Notes: a model not told the origin generated them from the letters alone. A DNA stretch of 61,882 nt from Bacteroidia bacterium (GCA_025999255.1 BNXB01000003.1:1-61882), one strand, 5' to 3'; shown: positions 45,758-55,049, counted from the first letter of the stretch. Made by a program: numbers and translations.

Positions 45758-46857
45758 AACCGGTTCTTAAATTGTTTGATACTCACAGTCAGTAAAAAAA
45801 CAGTCATTCCGAGCAGGATTGAAAGTTCTCTCCAGATAGCTGTAAATTCCAGTCCTTTGATCATTACATCCTTGATTGCAATAATAAACCATTTGGCCGG
45901 GATAAGATTGGAAATGATCTGCAACAGGATCGGCATATTTTCTACCGGAAAAATCAAGCCTGAAAGTAACATTGTCGGAAGCATCAGTCCGGCGCCGGAC
46001 ATCATCATAGCCGCCTGTTGGGTTTTAGTTACCGAAGAAATCAACATCCCCAGCGACAATGCGGACAAGATAAACAATGTACTCAGGAACAATATCAGGA
46101 ATATATTTCCCGCAATCGGAACATGGAGTATATTGTTGGATATCAATAAAATCAGGATTACATCCAGGAATGCGATCAACAGATAAGGTACGGCTTTGGA
46201 GAGAACGATGAATACAGGTTTGACGGGCGATACGAGCAGTATTTCCATTGTCCCCTGTTCTTTTTCCCGGACAATCGAGATGGATGTAACCATAGCGCAG
46301 ATCAACATCAATATCAAACCCATGATACCCGGCACAAAGTTGTAAGCGCTCTGTAATTGAGGATTATAGAGCATCTTTATTTCTGTCCGGATGACATACG
46401 GGATTTTGTTTGTTTTCATCAGGCTCTGTTGATGCTGCATCAGTATTTGTTGTGCATACGAAGTGATTGTTGACGCTTCGTTTGGGTCGGATGCATCGGC
46501 TAATAGTTGTAGGTTCCCGGTTCCGGTGCGGTATAAATCGTCACTGAAATTCTGGGGAATAACCAGCGCTAACTTGATTTTTCCTTTACGGAAATATTCT
46601 TCTATTTTAACAAAAGAATTCAGATTCTCTTTCAGATCAAAATACCGGCTACCATTCATACGTTCGGTAATCAGGCGGGAGGAGGTACTTTTCGATTCAT
46701 CGAATACGGCAAACGGAGTATTCGTAATTTCCGTACGTATGGCAAATCCGAAGATGATCAACTGAATAACAGGCATTGCCAGTAACATCATCATGGTACG
46801 TATATCCCTGAAAATATGCAGAAATTCCTTTTTTATAAAACTGCCGAACTGCTTCAT
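45754..46857 (-). CDS. ABC-2 type exporter permease (YbhS-like)
   Basis: The 367-residue protein has the same plan as its neighbour: one helix (MMLLAMPVIQLIIFGFAI), a periplasmic domain with RTGTGNLQLLADASDPNEA, then five helices. The coupling sequence is IVREKEQGTMEILLVSPV, and SGLIFPVENMP is typical of the family. It likely forms the membrane channel together with the second permease for drug or envelope-lipid export. It lies 13 bp after the second ATPase gene. Confidence 0.92.
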   Translation of the reverse strand: MKQFGSFIKKEFLHIFRDIRTMMMLLAMPVIQLIIFGFAIRTEITNTPFAVFDESKSTSSRLITERMNGSRYFDLKENLNSFVKIEEYFRKGKIKLALVIPQNFSDDLYRTGTGNLQLLADASDPNEASTITSYAQQILMQHQQSLMKTNKIPYVIRTEIKMLYNPQLQSAYNFVPGIMGLILMLICAMVTSISIVREKEQGTMEILLVSPVKPVFIVLSKAVPYLLIAFLDVILILLISNNILHVPIAGNIFLILFLSTLFILSALSLGMLISSVTKTQQAAMMMSGAGLMLPTMLLSGLIFPVENMPILLQIISNLIPAKWFIIAIKDVMIKGLEFTAIWRELSILLGMTVFLLTVSIKQFKNRL

Positions 46858-46870
46858 ATGTATGCTCGTT

Positions 46871-47605
46871 TCATGAATTTTTCGCTTTTCTTGCTAATGA
46901 TTGGAACACATCGTCCATGTTTCCTGCATGGAATGTCTTTTTGAGTTTATCCGGGCTGTCCAGAGCTTCGATTCTCCCGTCAACCATGATGGAAACACGG
47001 TTACAATATTCGGCTTCATCCATATAATGAGTTGTAACAAATATTGTAATTCCTTTTTCGGCTGCCTGATAAATCATTTCCCAGAATTTTCGGCGGGCAA
47101 CCGGATCCACGCCTCCGGTAGGTTCATCCAGAAAGACAATTTTAGGTGTATGGAAAATCGATACGGCGAATGATACCTTTTGCTTGATTCCCAATGGGAG
47201 AGACTTGACCAAGGTATTCCGTTCATTGTTTAACTCCAGTTCTTTCAGTACTTCGCCGGTTTTTGAAATGATGTTTTTAGGGGACATTCCGTAAATACCA
47301 CCGAACAGCCGCATGTTTTCGGCAACACTGAGGTCTTCGTACAATGAGAATTTCTGGCTCATATATCCGATATTCCGTTTGATATCATCCGACTGTTTAT
47401 AGATGTCGAAACCGGCTACGAGTCCTTTTCCCGATGTTGGTGAGAGTAGTCCGCAAAGCATACGCATAGCAGTGGTTTTCCCGGCTCCGTTGGCCCCAAG
47501 GAATCCGAAAATTTCACCTTTTAAGACTTCGAAAGATATCCGATCGACTGCTGTAAAATCACCGAAACGTTTTGTGAGGTTTTCTGTTGTAATAACTGTG
47601 TTCAT
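46871..47605 (-). CDS. ABC transporter ATP-binding protein (second half of a split YbhF)
   Basis: The 244-residue ATPase has Walker A GANGAGKTT, the Q loop in YMSQKFSLYEDLSV, a modified signature KSLPLGIKQKVSFA (usual LSGG replaced), Walker B KIVFLDEPTGGVDP and the H loop FVTTHYMDEA. E. coli YbhF is a fusion of two ATPase halves; as I recall, the second half carries this LPLG-type signature. Here the halves are separate genes 1 bp apart. It energises the two permeases with the other ATPase. Confidence 0.92.
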   Translation of the reverse strand: MNTVITTENLTKRFGDFTAVDRISFEVLKGEIFGFLGANGAGKTTAMRMLCGLLSPTSGKGLVAGFDIYKQSDDIKRNIGYMSQKFSLYEDLSVAENMRLFGGIYGMSPKNIISKTGEVLKELELNNERNTLVKSLPLGIKQKVSFAVSIFHTPKIVFLDEPTGGVDPVARRKFWEMIYQAAEKGITIFVTTHYMDEAEYCNRVSIMVDGRIEALDSPDKLKKTFHAGNMDDVFQSLARKAKNS

Positions 47606-47606
47606 T

Positions 47607-48503
47607 TTATTCCATTAATTGAATGAAACAATCTTCCACGCTTGGAGTAATCTCTTTTGCCTCGATGTTTGGAACATCATCTTTGAAAGTTACGTGTAAA
47701 TATTCACCGAAGATATATACCGAGTTTACCTGAGGATCTTTCCTTAATTGCTTCAATAAATGGTAATTATTTTCCGTGCGTATAGCAAAGAGTTTTTGCG
47801 GGTATTCCTTGATAATTTGCTCCGGAGTTGCGATAGATAAGATTTTTCCGGACTGAATCAGGGCGATACGATCGCACAAGGTTGCTTCGTCCATGTACGG
47901 GGTTGAAACCAGAATGGAGATATTTTCCTGCTTCAAACGTTTGAGTATTTCCCAGAATTCTTTCCGGGATACCGGATCAACTCCGGTTGTCGGTTCGTCG
48001 AGGAATAATACTAACGGTTTATGGATGAGAGCGCAACACAATGCCAGTTTTTGTTTCATTCCTCCCGACAGTTTACCGGCTTTCCGGTTTTTAAAGGGTT
48101 CGATTTGGATGTAAATATCCCGTATCAGGTCGTAATTTTCTTCAATGGATGTATTGAAAACATTGGCAAAGAAATCCAGGTTTTCCTGTACGGATAAGTC
48201 TTGGTACAATGAAAATTTTCCCGGCATATATCCTGCAATATTCCGTATTTCCCGGTATTGTTTCACGACATCCAATCCGTTGACTGAAGCAATCCCTTTG
48301 TCGGCGAGTAATAGTGTCGTCAGGATACGGAATAAAGTTGTTTTTCCGGCTCCGTCAGGGCCAATCAGTCCGAACAACTCGCCTTTATTGACATGGAAGG
48401 AGATATTACTCAGAGCCTGGGTTTCGCCGTATTTTTTGGAGATGCCGGAAATCCGGACGCCCCAGCTTCCGGAAAGAGGTAAATTAAAATCTGACATCGC
48501 CAT
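47607..48503 (-). CDS. ABC transporter ATP-binding protein (first half of a split YbhF)
   Basis: The 298-residue ATPase has Walker A GPDGAGKTT, YMPGKFSLYQDLSV, canonical signature KLSGGMKQKLALC, Walker B LVLFLDEPTTGVDP, and H-loop position VSTPYMDEA where the usual His is Pro. The last 70 residues form an extra C-terminal domain. It overlaps the stop of the membrane-fusion gene by 20 bp and precedes the second ATPase by 1 bp, so the five transport genes are tightly coupled. Confidence 0.92.
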   Translation of the reverse strand: MAMSDFNLPLSGSWGVRISGISKKYGETQALSNISFHVNKGELFGLIGPDGAGKTTLFRILTTLLLADKGIASVNGLDVVKQYREIRNIAGYMPGKFSLYQDLSVQENLDFFANVFNTSIEENYDLIRDIYIQIEPFKNRKAGKLSGGMKQKLALCCALIHKPLVLFLDEPTTGVDPVSRKEFWEILKRLKQENISILVSTPYMDEATLCDRIALIQSGKILSIATPEQIIKEYPQKLFAIRTENNYHLLKQLRKDPQVNSVYIFGEYLHVTFKDDVPNIEAKEITPSVEDCFIQLME

Positions 48504-49428
48504 ACATTCCTATTTTTATCAATCCGTCGGCATTTTCTACGGCGACTTTCACTGCATATACCAGGTTTTGCCGTTCGTCTTTCGTTTGAATTGTTTTAGG
48601 CGTAAATTCCGCTTTATCCGAGATTCGGGAAATTTTTCCGGGGAACTTCTTACTCTCTTTTCCAAAGTTGATATAGACGGTGACATCCTGTCCCGTTTTT
48701 ATTTTCTCCAATTGTTCGGAAACCACATAGGCTCTCAGAAAGAGATTTTTGGTATCCGCAATTTTGTACAGAGGTTTACCCGGAATAACCACTTCTTTAT
48801 TTTCTGCATATTTGTTCAGAACGGTACCTTCTACCGGATTAATAATACGACACTTATCCAATTGATCCTGAATTTGGGCAATTTGAATTTCGTACGACAT
48901 GCTTTCTTCATTCAAGCTGTTGATTGAGGTGGAAAGGGAGTTAATTTGTGCATCCAGGGTGCCTTTCAGTACTTGCAACTGGGAATTGGCGTCATCCACT
49001 TGCTTTTGTGTTGCAGCGTTGGCCTTGAACATCTTTTCCACCCGGTTCTTTTCCAGTTCGGCTTTTTGGATTTGTTCCTTAGTTGCTGAGATTTGGACAG
49101 CAATGTTCGGCCTGCGTGCACTGACTGCTTTTTGTGCAGTTTGTAATTGTAATTTCTTCAAATACAATTGGGTACTATCCACGTATCCCAGATATTGTCC
49201 TTGTGACAATAAGTCTCCTTCGGTTACATCGAACTGTTCTAATTTTCCTGATGCTTCGGAAGAAACAATCACTTCCGTCGCCTCAAATGTTCCCGACGCA
49301 TCCTGTTCGAATTGACCGCGATTACAGGATGAAACCAGCAAAAACAATACAATTGACAATTGACAATTGACAATTGAGAGAGGAGAGAGGAGAGAGGAGA
49401 GTTGAAATTTTTTATTTAATGTTTTCAT
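48484..49428 (-). CDS. HlyD-family efflux adaptor lipoprotein (YbhG-like)
   Basis: In this 314-residue product a lipoprotein signal ends LLVSSC. A barrel-sandwich segment (TEVIVSSEASGKLEQFDVTE), a long coiled coil (about 90-190, KLQLQTAQKAVSA..., TKEQIQKAELEKNRVEKMF) and the returning lipoyl and beta-barrel halves follow (VEGTVLNKYAENKEVVIPGK). It bridges the inner-membrane ABC exporter to TolC. ATG 49428 is chosen. Codons about 10-27 (LSSLLSPLSIVNCQLSIV) are encoded by two 7-bp tandem repeats, so the signal peptide core is repeat-derived and slippage would shift the frame. Confidence 0.92.
   Translation of the reverse strand: MKTLNKKFQLSSLLSPLSIVNCQLSIVLFLLVSSCNRGQFEQDASGTFEATEVIVSSEASGKLEQFDVTEGDLLSQGQYLGYVDSTQLYLKKLQLQTAQKAVSARRPNIAVQISATKEQIQKAELEKNRVEKMFKANAATQKQVDDANSQLQVLKGTLDAQINSLSTSINSLNEESMSYEIQIAQIQDQLDKCRIINPVEGTVLNKYAENKEVVIPGKPLYKIADTKNLFLRAYVVSEQLEKIKTGQDVTVYINFGKESKKFPGKISRISDKAEFTPKTIQTKDERQNLVYAVKVAVENADGLIKIGMYGDVRF
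49351..49401. repeat. two adjacent 7-bp tandem arrays inside the HlyD coding start
   Basis: AATTGAC-type units occupy 49351-49378 (3 perfect and 1 near copy). AGAGAGG units occupy 49377-49401 (3.6 copies). On the coding strand they read CTCTCCT then AATTGTC repeats within the signal peptide. Gain or loss of one unit changes the frame by one base. Confidence 0.9.
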
Positions 49429-49463
49429 AATTATAATTTTATAATATAATTCGTAATTTATAA

Positions 49464-49505
49464 TTATCAATTGTCAATTGTCAATTGTCAATTATTCATT
49501 GTTCA
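49464..49505. repeat. heptamer array between hlyD and tolC
   Basis: TTATCAA, three TTGTCAA, TTATTCA and TTGTTCA follow one another. The array runs over the tolC stop codon (49496-49498), so the last residues of TolC are also repeat-encoded. Confidence 0.8.
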
Positions 49506-50770
49506 TTTCCCTGTATTATCCGGTAATTGTAAATACTCATCAAATACTGGATTTCATGCAGGATTTTAGCCTGTCTGGATTGGTCTTCCGCATTGATATC
49601 CCGTATCAGGTCGTTGACGGTATAGACACCGTTTTCGTATTTATTTTCCGAAGCGGTTTTAACTCTGTTCCGGAGGGAGATGATTTCATCATCTTTCCGC
49701 ATCAGTTCTTTTGCCTTCAGTACTTCATTGTAAGTTTGGGTAAGTTGAAGATTGGTATTGAAAGCGAAAGTTTCTTCCTGGATATTTACACGGTTTTTAT
49801 TGATGTAGATCAGTTTTTTTTCATTACTTTGAGTATAAAGATTTCCAAAATTCCATGTCATCCGGATACCTCCGATTGCAAAAAGTTCGAAATTGTCGGA
49901 TAACATGTTTAATCCGGGTTTACCATATCCTCCCTGGGCAAAAAGAGAGAGGCGGGGCCTGTTTTTGGATATAATCAGGCTTTCCTGGGCGTCGTATAGT
50001 TCCCGTTGTTTATTAAACAGGGTTATTTCCGGACGGAGGATACCGGACGACGTATCCACCAGGATTTCTGAGGGTTTTTCCAATGGCGTTTGTCCGGAAA
50101 TTTTTTCGTTTATCAGAGTAGAAAGCATTTCCAAATAAGCTTTCCGTAATGAATTTAATTCGGTTTTTTTCTGTTCATTGTTTAATAATTCGACATGAAT
50201 AGCATCTACGTCGGATAAGGTCGCCGTTCCGTTTTCAAACATTGCGTTTGCCGTATTGTAACTGTTTCTCAGATCTTTATCCAGGATTTCCAGTTGTTTC
50301 AATTGCTCGTCCAAAGTGAGTATCCCGAAAAAAATCCGGTTGACTTGGGTGCGGATGGCATATAACTCAATTTCCACATTTTGTTTTTCTACTTCATTTC
50401 CGGCGCGGATGATTTTTTTCTGAGAATTTGTATTTCCTCCGTCCCAAATAGTTTGCGACAAGTCGATCGTGGCTTTGTATTGATCTTTGCCGATCGTGGG
50501 CACATCGATTCCCGGAATGTCGAGAGGGAAATGTACGACATCCGACTGGTAACCGGCCTGACCGTTCAGACTTAATTGAGGCAGATAAGTTTTCGAAAGA
50601 TTGGAAAGATTGTACTTCTTTGATTGTTCAATTAACCCGAATTGTCGGATCTGGGGATAATTTTCCCTCGCTTTCTGTTGACAATAATCAATTGTCAAAG
50701 ATTTTTGCGCCCATATACTTCCGTTAAAAAAGCAGAAGGCGAAACAAAAAATGATTAGTATTTTCTTCAT
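49496..50770 (-). CDS. TolC-family outer-membrane efflux protein
   Basis: The 424-residue product has a signal peptide (IFCFAFCFFNGSIWAQ) and two OEP repeats with long helices and short beta segments (LSLNGQAGYQ, LSLFAQGGYG). The periodic pattern ARENYPQIRQ, NLSNLSKTYLPQL, and LFNKQRELYDAQESLIISKNRPRL is typical. It forms the trimeric channel of the exporter. It follows the TetR gene by 36 bp and is probably transcribed from the same promoter. Confidence 0.93.
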   Translation of the reverse strand: MKKILIIFCFAFCFFNGSIWAQKSLTIDYCQQKARENYPQIRQFGLIEQSKKYNLSNLSKTYLPQLSLNGQAGYQSDVVHFPLDIPGIDVPTIGKDQYKATIDLSQTIWDGGNTNSQKKIIRAGNEVEKQNVEIELYAIRTQVNRIFFGILTLDEQLKQLEILDKDLRNSYNTANAMFENGTATLSDVDAIHVELLNNEQKKTELNSLRKAYLEMLSTLINEKISGQTPLEKPSEILVDTSSGILRPEITLFNKQRELYDAQESLIISKNRPRLSLFAQGGYGKPGLNMLSDNFELFAIGGIRMTWNFGNLYTQSNEKKLIYINKNRVNIQEETFAFNTNLQLTQTYNEVLKAKELMRKDDEIISLRNRVKTASENKYENGVYTVNDLIRDINAEDQSRQAKILHEIQYLMSIYNYRIIQGNEQ

Positions 50771-50806
50771 CTGACAATATTCGTTTATATATTTTTTCTC
50801 TTTTGT

Positions 50807-51436
50807 TTATTCATTTAACTTTAGTATTGATTTGATCCATGCAGGTATCAGTTTACGCCTTTCTTCAATAAATTGATCAAATCCTTCGTCATCCCATTTA
50901 GTTAAAACCTTTATCATTGGTCTTGCTGCAAATGGGAAGATTGTCATGGATATCAGATTTATAATAATATGGAACGGATCGGTGTTTTCGATGCCTGCAA
51001 TTTTCATTTGTTCCTTTGTCTGCCGGATTAGAGCTATTTCCTGTATTGCAATATCCGGAATACCTGCTTGTTTTTTGAATTTCTCAGGGTTAGATTGTAT
51101 TTCTCCAAGGATGAATAAGGGAAGGTTTGGATTTTCTTTTAAAAGGTCTATGTATAGACCGGCAATTTTATCGATTTTTTCCGAAAGAGAAGTTGATTCT
51201 TCGAAGATTAGTCTTTGAAGTTGGGTAAAGAGTTGTCCCAGGCTTTCTTCCATGACGATCCCGAATAGTTTTTCTTTACTTCGGTAATAGTAATTCAATA
51301 AGGCCAGGTTGATTCCGGCTTCTTCGGCAATATCTCTGGTGCGGGTACCGGCAAATCCTTTCTGTTGGAAGATTTTAAATGCTGTCGCTTTGATCTTTTC
51401 TTCTGTGCTGATATCTTTATTTATCACTTTTTCCAT
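50807..51436 (-). CDS. TetR/AcrR-family regulator of the export operon
   Basis: The 209-residue product has an N-terminal helix-turn-helix (AFKIFQQKGFAGTRTRDIAE, then EAGINLALLNYYYRSKEKLF) and a helical ligand-binding C-terminal domain. It heads the operon TetR-TolC-HlyD-ABC-ABC-permease-permease, the same components as E. coli CecR-YbhGFSR plus TolC. A perfect palindrome sits next to its promoter, consistent with autorepression relieved by an exported ligand. Ligand unknown. Confidence 0.92.
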   Translation of the reverse strand: MEKVINKDISTEEKIKATAFKIFQQKGFAGTRTRDIAEEAGINLALLNYYYRSKEKLFGIVMEESLGQLFTQLQRLIFEESTSLSEKIDKIAGLYIDLLKENPNLPLFILGEIQSNPEKFKKQAGIPDIAIQEIALIRQTKEQMKIAGIENTDPFHIIINLISMTIFPFAARPMIKVLTKWDDEGFDQFIEERRKLIPAWIKSILKLNE

Positions 51437-51459
51437 ATATAATAATGTAAATGACTACG

Positions 51460-51513
51460 CAAATTTATATTGAATTTTTAAATTAAACAAATATTTTAAA
51501 CGAATGTTTAATT
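51460..51513 (-). promoter_or_regulatory. TetR operon promoter and candidate operator
   Basis: Minus-strand TTTG (51488-51491) and TAAATTTG (51460-51467) form a -33/-7 pair with a 20-bp gap. The perfect palindrome TTAAACGAATGTTTAA (51496-51511) lies just upstream, and a further TTAAAC half-site (51483-51488) overlaps the -33 box, giving a wider AATTAAACA...TGTTTAATT inverted repeat over 51481-51513. Confidence 0.6.
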
Positions 51514-51526
51514 ATGTTGTATATTT

Positions 51527-51573
51527 TACGTTTGGCTTATGCACGACAAAACGCATAACGTACAACGTAAAAC
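51527..51573. repeat. ACGTAAAACG-rich dispersed repeat, copy 2
   Basis: TTTTACGTTTGGC, then GCACGACAAAACGCAT and ACGTACAACGTAAAA, matches the reverse complement of the repeat at 36781-36852 in its core. It lies between the divergent tetR and tig promoters. Confidence 0.55.
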
Positions 51574-51575
51574 CT

Positions 51576-51606
51576 TTTGTTAATTAAAATATTAGCATTA
51601 ACTTTG
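51576..51606 (+). promoter_or_regulatory. tig promoter
   Basis: TTTG (51576-51579) and TAACTTTG (51599-51606) are 19 bp apart, matching -33 and -7 boxes. The leader is about 55 nt. Confidence 0.65.
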
Positions 51607-51668
51607 CATTCCTAAAATGTGTCTTTATTGAACTCGTTGAAAATTAACAAATTAAATAATATATTCGA

Positions 51669-53024
51669 ATGAACATTACATTAAACAACATTGATCCGGT
51701 AAATGCCGTGCTGAAAATGGAAGTCGTAAAAGCCGACTATGCGGAAGAAGTGGAAAAAACGCTCAGGAATCTACGTCAAAAGGCTGCAATCCCCGGATTC
51801 CGTGTGGGAAAAGTTCCTGTAAGTGTGGTACGGAAAATGTATGGTAAATCAGCTTTGGTAGAACAGGTAAATAAGGTAGTCTCCAATAACCTTTATGACT
51901 ATATTCGTAATAATAATTTGAATATTCTGGGTGAGCCTTTGCCAAATGAAACCGAACAAAAAGATATTGATTTTGATAATCAGGAAGATTTTGAATTCTT
52001 CTTTGATTTGGGATTAGCTCCTGAAATGAAAGCAAAAGTGACTAAAAAAGATAAATTGGCTTATTATTCTATCCTGGTGGACGATGATCTGGTCGATAAA
52101 CAAATCAATAATTATAAAGCCAGTTATGGTAATTATACCCAGGTTAAAAAGGTAGAAGATAAGGATATGGTGAAGGGATTGTTCGTCGAGTTGGACGAAA
52201 ATGCACAACCGAAAGAAAACGGAATTCGTATAGAGGAAGCTGTAATGATGCCTTCTTACATAAAAGATGAAACGGAGAAGAAGAAATTCATGGGAGCCAA
52301 AAAGAATACGGTGATTACTTTTAATCCTTCGAAAGCGTACGAAGGTTCGGAAGTGGAACTTTCTTCCCTTATGAAAATTAAGAAGGAAGAAGTCAAAGAT
52401 CATACAAGTGATTTTACTTTTGAAATCGCAGAAATTACCCGTTATAAGGAAGCTGAAGTGAATCAGGATTTGTTCGATAAGGTGTTTGAGGCCGGAACTG
52501 TCAAAACGGAAGACGAATTCAGACAAAAAGTCAGGGAAATGATAGCTGTCCAATATGCACCTGACAGTGATTATAAATTTTTGTTGGATTCCCGTAAATT
52601 GTTAAAAAAGAAAGCCGGAAAAGTTGAATTTCCCGATACATTCCTGAAACGTTGGCTGATTTCTTCCGATACCGGGCGTACACCGGAATCATTGGAAACC
52701 GACTACCCGAAAATTATTGAAGACCTTGAATTCCACTTGATTAAAGAAAAATTGGTAAAAGAACAAGGAATCAAAGTAGAAGAAAGTGATTTGACGGAAT
52801 ATGCCAAGAGAGCTGTAAGGGCGCAGTTTGCTCAATACGGAATTCCAAATGCTCCGGATGATATTCTGGACGGTTATGCAAAGGATATGCTTAAAAAAGA
52901 AGAAACGGTACGGAATTTGATTGACAGGATTATTGAAGATAAACTCACCGGATGGCTCAAAGAAGCTGTCACATTGGAACCCAAAGAGGTGACGGTGGAT
53001 GAGTTCAGGAAATTATTTGAATAA
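51669..53024 (+). CDS. tig: trigger factor
   Basis: This 451-residue ribosome-bound chaperone meets nascent chains. The ribosome-binding signature GFRVGKVPVSVVRKMYG (about 43-59) is clear. The middle FKBP-type isomerase region is strongly degenerate, as usual in Bacteroidota, and the C-terminal helical arms follow (TEDEFRQKVREMIAVQYAP, LIDRIIEDKLTGWLKE). It is followed by clpP and clpX, the classic chaperone-protease order, with 11 bp before clpP. Confidence 0.95.
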   Translation: MNITLNNIDPVNAVLKMEVVKADYAEEVEKTLRNLRQKAAIPGFRVGKVPVSVVRKMYGKSALVEQVNKVVSNNLYDYIRNNNLNILGEPLPNETEQKDIDFDNQEDFEFFFDLGLAPEMKAKVTKKDKLAYYSILVDDDLVDKQINNYKASYGNYTQVKKVEDKDMVKGLFVELDENAQPKENGIRIEEAVMMPSYIKDETEKKKFMGAKKNTVITFNPSKAYEGSEVELSSLMKIKKEEVKDHTSDFTFEIAEITRYKEAEVNQDLFDKVFEAGTVKTEDEFRQKVREMIAVQYAPDSDYKFLLDSRKLLKKKAGKVEFPDTFLKRWLISSDTGRTPESLETDYPKIIEDLEFHLIKEKLVKEQGIKVEESDLTEYAKRAVRAQFAQYGIPNAPDDILDGYAKDMLKKEETVRNLIDRIIEDKLTGWLKEAVTLEPKEVTVDEFRKLFE

Positions 53025-53035
53025 AACTGATAGAA

Positions 53036-53713
53036 ATGAACGATTTTAGAAGATTTGCGACCAAACATCTGGGAATGAATGGTCTCGCGCTTGACCAATA
53101 TGTGAAAGATTACGATATCCGGGCCCAAAGGGAATACCTGAATCCGTATATCCTGGAAGAACGTCAGTTGAATGTGACCCAGTTAGATGTTTTTTCCCGT
53201 CTGATGATGGATCGGATTATCTTCCTGGGAACTGCTATTGACGATTATACGGCCAATACGATCCAGGCCCAGTTGTTGTATCTCGATACTGCCGATCCGG
53301 GTAAAGATATTTCCATTTATATTAATTCTCCGGGAGGATCGGTCTATGCAGGATACGGAATTTACGATACCATGCAGTTTATATCGAGTCAGGTATCTAC
53401 AATCTGTACCGGTATGGCTGCTTCTATGGCTGCTGTCCTTCTGGTTGCCGGTGCAAAGGGTAAACGGATGGCTCTAAAACATTCCCGTGTGATGATTCAC
53501 CAACCTCTCGGAGGTGCGCAGGGACAGGCTTCCGATATTGAAATCACGGCACGTGAAATACTTAAAATTAAAAAGGAAATTTATACGATCATTTCCGATC
53601 ATTCAGGGCAATCCTATGAAAAAGTTTTGCAGGATGGAGACCGTGATTTCTGGATGAATTCCCAGGAAGCAAAAGAATACGGAATGGTGGATGAAGTACT
53701 TACTAAAAAATGA
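53036..53713 (+). CDS. clpP: ATP-dependent Clp protease proteolytic subunit
   Basis: This 225-residue serine peptidase forms tetradecamers. Catalytic Ser130 lies in [13 protein letters not shown] and His155 in [13 protein letters not shown]; the Asp is in the [14 protein letters not shown] region. [16 protein letters not shown] is the substrate strand. The N-terminus is about 25 residues longer than E. coli mature ClpP, likely including a propeptide or docking loop. clpX begins 1 bp after its stop. Confidence 0.96.
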   Translation: MNDFRRFATKHLGMNGLALDQYVKDYDIRAQREYLNPYILEERQLNVTQLDVFSRLMMDRIIFLGTAIDDYTANTIQAQLLYLDTADPGKDISIYINSPGGSVYAGYGIYDTMQFISSQVSTICTGMAASMAAVLLVAGAKGKRMALKHSRVMIHQPLGGAQGQASDIEITAREILKIKKEIYTIISDHSGQSYEKVLQDGDRDFWMNSQEAKEYGMVDEVLTKK

Positions 53714-53714
53714 C

Positions 53715-54956
53715 ATGGCTAAATCCAACGAATATTGTAGTTTTTGCGGACGACCCAAAAAAGAAACCAGTTTACTTATTGCCGGTATCAGTGGTAATAT
53801 TTGTGAGTCTTGTGCAGAACAGGCATATATAATTGTACAGGAGTCGATGAAACCGTCGGGTAAGACGGCGGCCGGTAAGTTTAATCTCAATAGGAATGAA
53901 TTGCCCAAACCAAAAGAAATAAAAGATTTCCTGGATCAATATGTCATCGGACAAGATGATGCAAAACGTTATCTCTCGGTTTCGGTTTATAATCATTATA
54001 AACGTTTGATGCAAAGTGCAACAAATGACGATGTCGAGATTGAAAAGTCGAATATTATTATGGTAGGTTCTACCGGAACGGGAAAGACATTGCTGGCCAA
54101 AACCATTGCAAGATTGCTTAAAGTTCCGTTTACCATTGTTGATGCGACTGTTTTGACGGAAGCAGGCTATGTGGGGGAAGATATTGAAAGTATCCTTACA
54201 CGACTTCTCCAGGTAGCCGATTATGATGTGGATGCCGCACAAAGGGGGATCGTGTTCATTGATGAAATCGATAAGATTGCACGGAAAGGCGATAATCCTT
54301 CCATCACCCGGGATGTGAGTGGAGAAGGTGTTCAACAGGGATTACTGAAACTCCTGGAAGGATCGGTTGTGAACGTACCGCCTCAGGGAGGGCGTAAACA
54401 TCCGGACCAGAAAATGATTCCGGTGGACACGAAAAATATACTTTTTATATGTGGAGGCGCATTCGACGGAATTGATAAAAAGATTGCCCAGAGGCTCAAT
54501 ACACAGGTGGTCGGTTATTCGGCCGTGAAAGCTAAAAGTTATATCGATCGGGAAAATTTACTTCAGTATATCAGTCCGCAGGATCTGAAATCGTTCGGCT
54601 TGATCCCTGAAATTATCGGGAGATTGCCGATTCTGACTTACCTTAGTCCTTTGGATAGAAATACGTTGAGAAATATTCTGACAGAACCTAAAAATTCCAT
54701 TATTAAACAATACGTCAAAATATTTGAGATGGATGGTGTCGAATTGACTTTCGATGATGAAGTCCTGGATTATATAGTCGATAAAGCGATCGAATTTAAA
54801 TTGGGAGCCAGAGGGTTACGGTCAATTACAGAAGATATTATGATAGATGCCATGTTTCATTTTCCTTCTACGGAAGAGAAAAAATTACATATAAATATGG
54901 ATTATGCCCGGGAAAAAGTTGAAAAATTAAAAACCAAACGGTTGAATGTTGCCTGA
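53715..54956 (+). CDS. clpX: ATP-dependent Clp protease ATP-binding subunit ClpX
   Basis: This 413-residue AAA+ unfoldase feeds substrates to ClpP. The N-terminal zinc-binding domain shows C8-SF-C11 and C30-ES-C33. Walker A is [11 protein letters not shown] and Walker [11 protein letters not shown]; the pore loop is YVGED and sensor 2 [12 protein letters not shown] 53715 directly after clpP is chosen because [12 protein letters not shown] fits the family; ATG 53691 lies inside clpP and adds residues without homology. Confidence 0.97.
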   Translation: MAKSNEYCSFCGRPKKETSLLIAGISGNICESCAEQAYIIVQESMKPSGKTAAGKFNLNRNELPKPKEIKDFLDQYVIGQDDAKRYLSVSVYNHYKRLMQSATNDDVEIEKSNIIMVGSTGTGKTLLAKTIARLLKVPFTIVDATVLTEAGYVGEDIESILTRLLQVADYDVDAAQRGIVFIDEIDKIARKGDNPSITRDVSGEGVQQGLLKLLEGSVVNVPPQGGRKHPDQKMIPVDTKNILFICGGAFDGIDKKIAQRLNTQVVGYSAVKAKSYIDRENLLQYISPQDLKSFGLIPEIIGRLPILTYLSPLDRNTLRNILTEPKNSIIKQYVKIFEMDGVELTFDDEVLDYIVDKAIEFKLGARGLRSITEDIMIDAMFHFPSTEEKKLHINMDYAREKVEKLKTKRLNVA

Positions 54957-55002
54957 ATCCAACCAATAATAAATTTTTATTGAAAAAATATTTTTAAAAA
55001 TG

Positions 55003-55035
55003 TTGTGATTTTTAGATTCAAATGATATATCTTTG
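55003..55035 (+). promoter_or_regulatory. recQ promoter
   Basis: TTG (55003-55005) and TATCTTTG (55028-55035), 22 bp apart, lie 14 bp before the recQ ATG, giving a very short leader. Confidence 0.5.
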
Positions 55036-55049
55036 TTATAGACGAAACG

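Noticed and set aside
46890..46945. C-terminal residues of the second ATPase as a possible frameshift
   Set aside because: The frame is continuous with a normal stop and the length fits the family.
53772..54335. Long minus-strand frame inside clpX
   Set aside because: ClpX is unambiguous on the plus strand; the antisense frame has no motifs.
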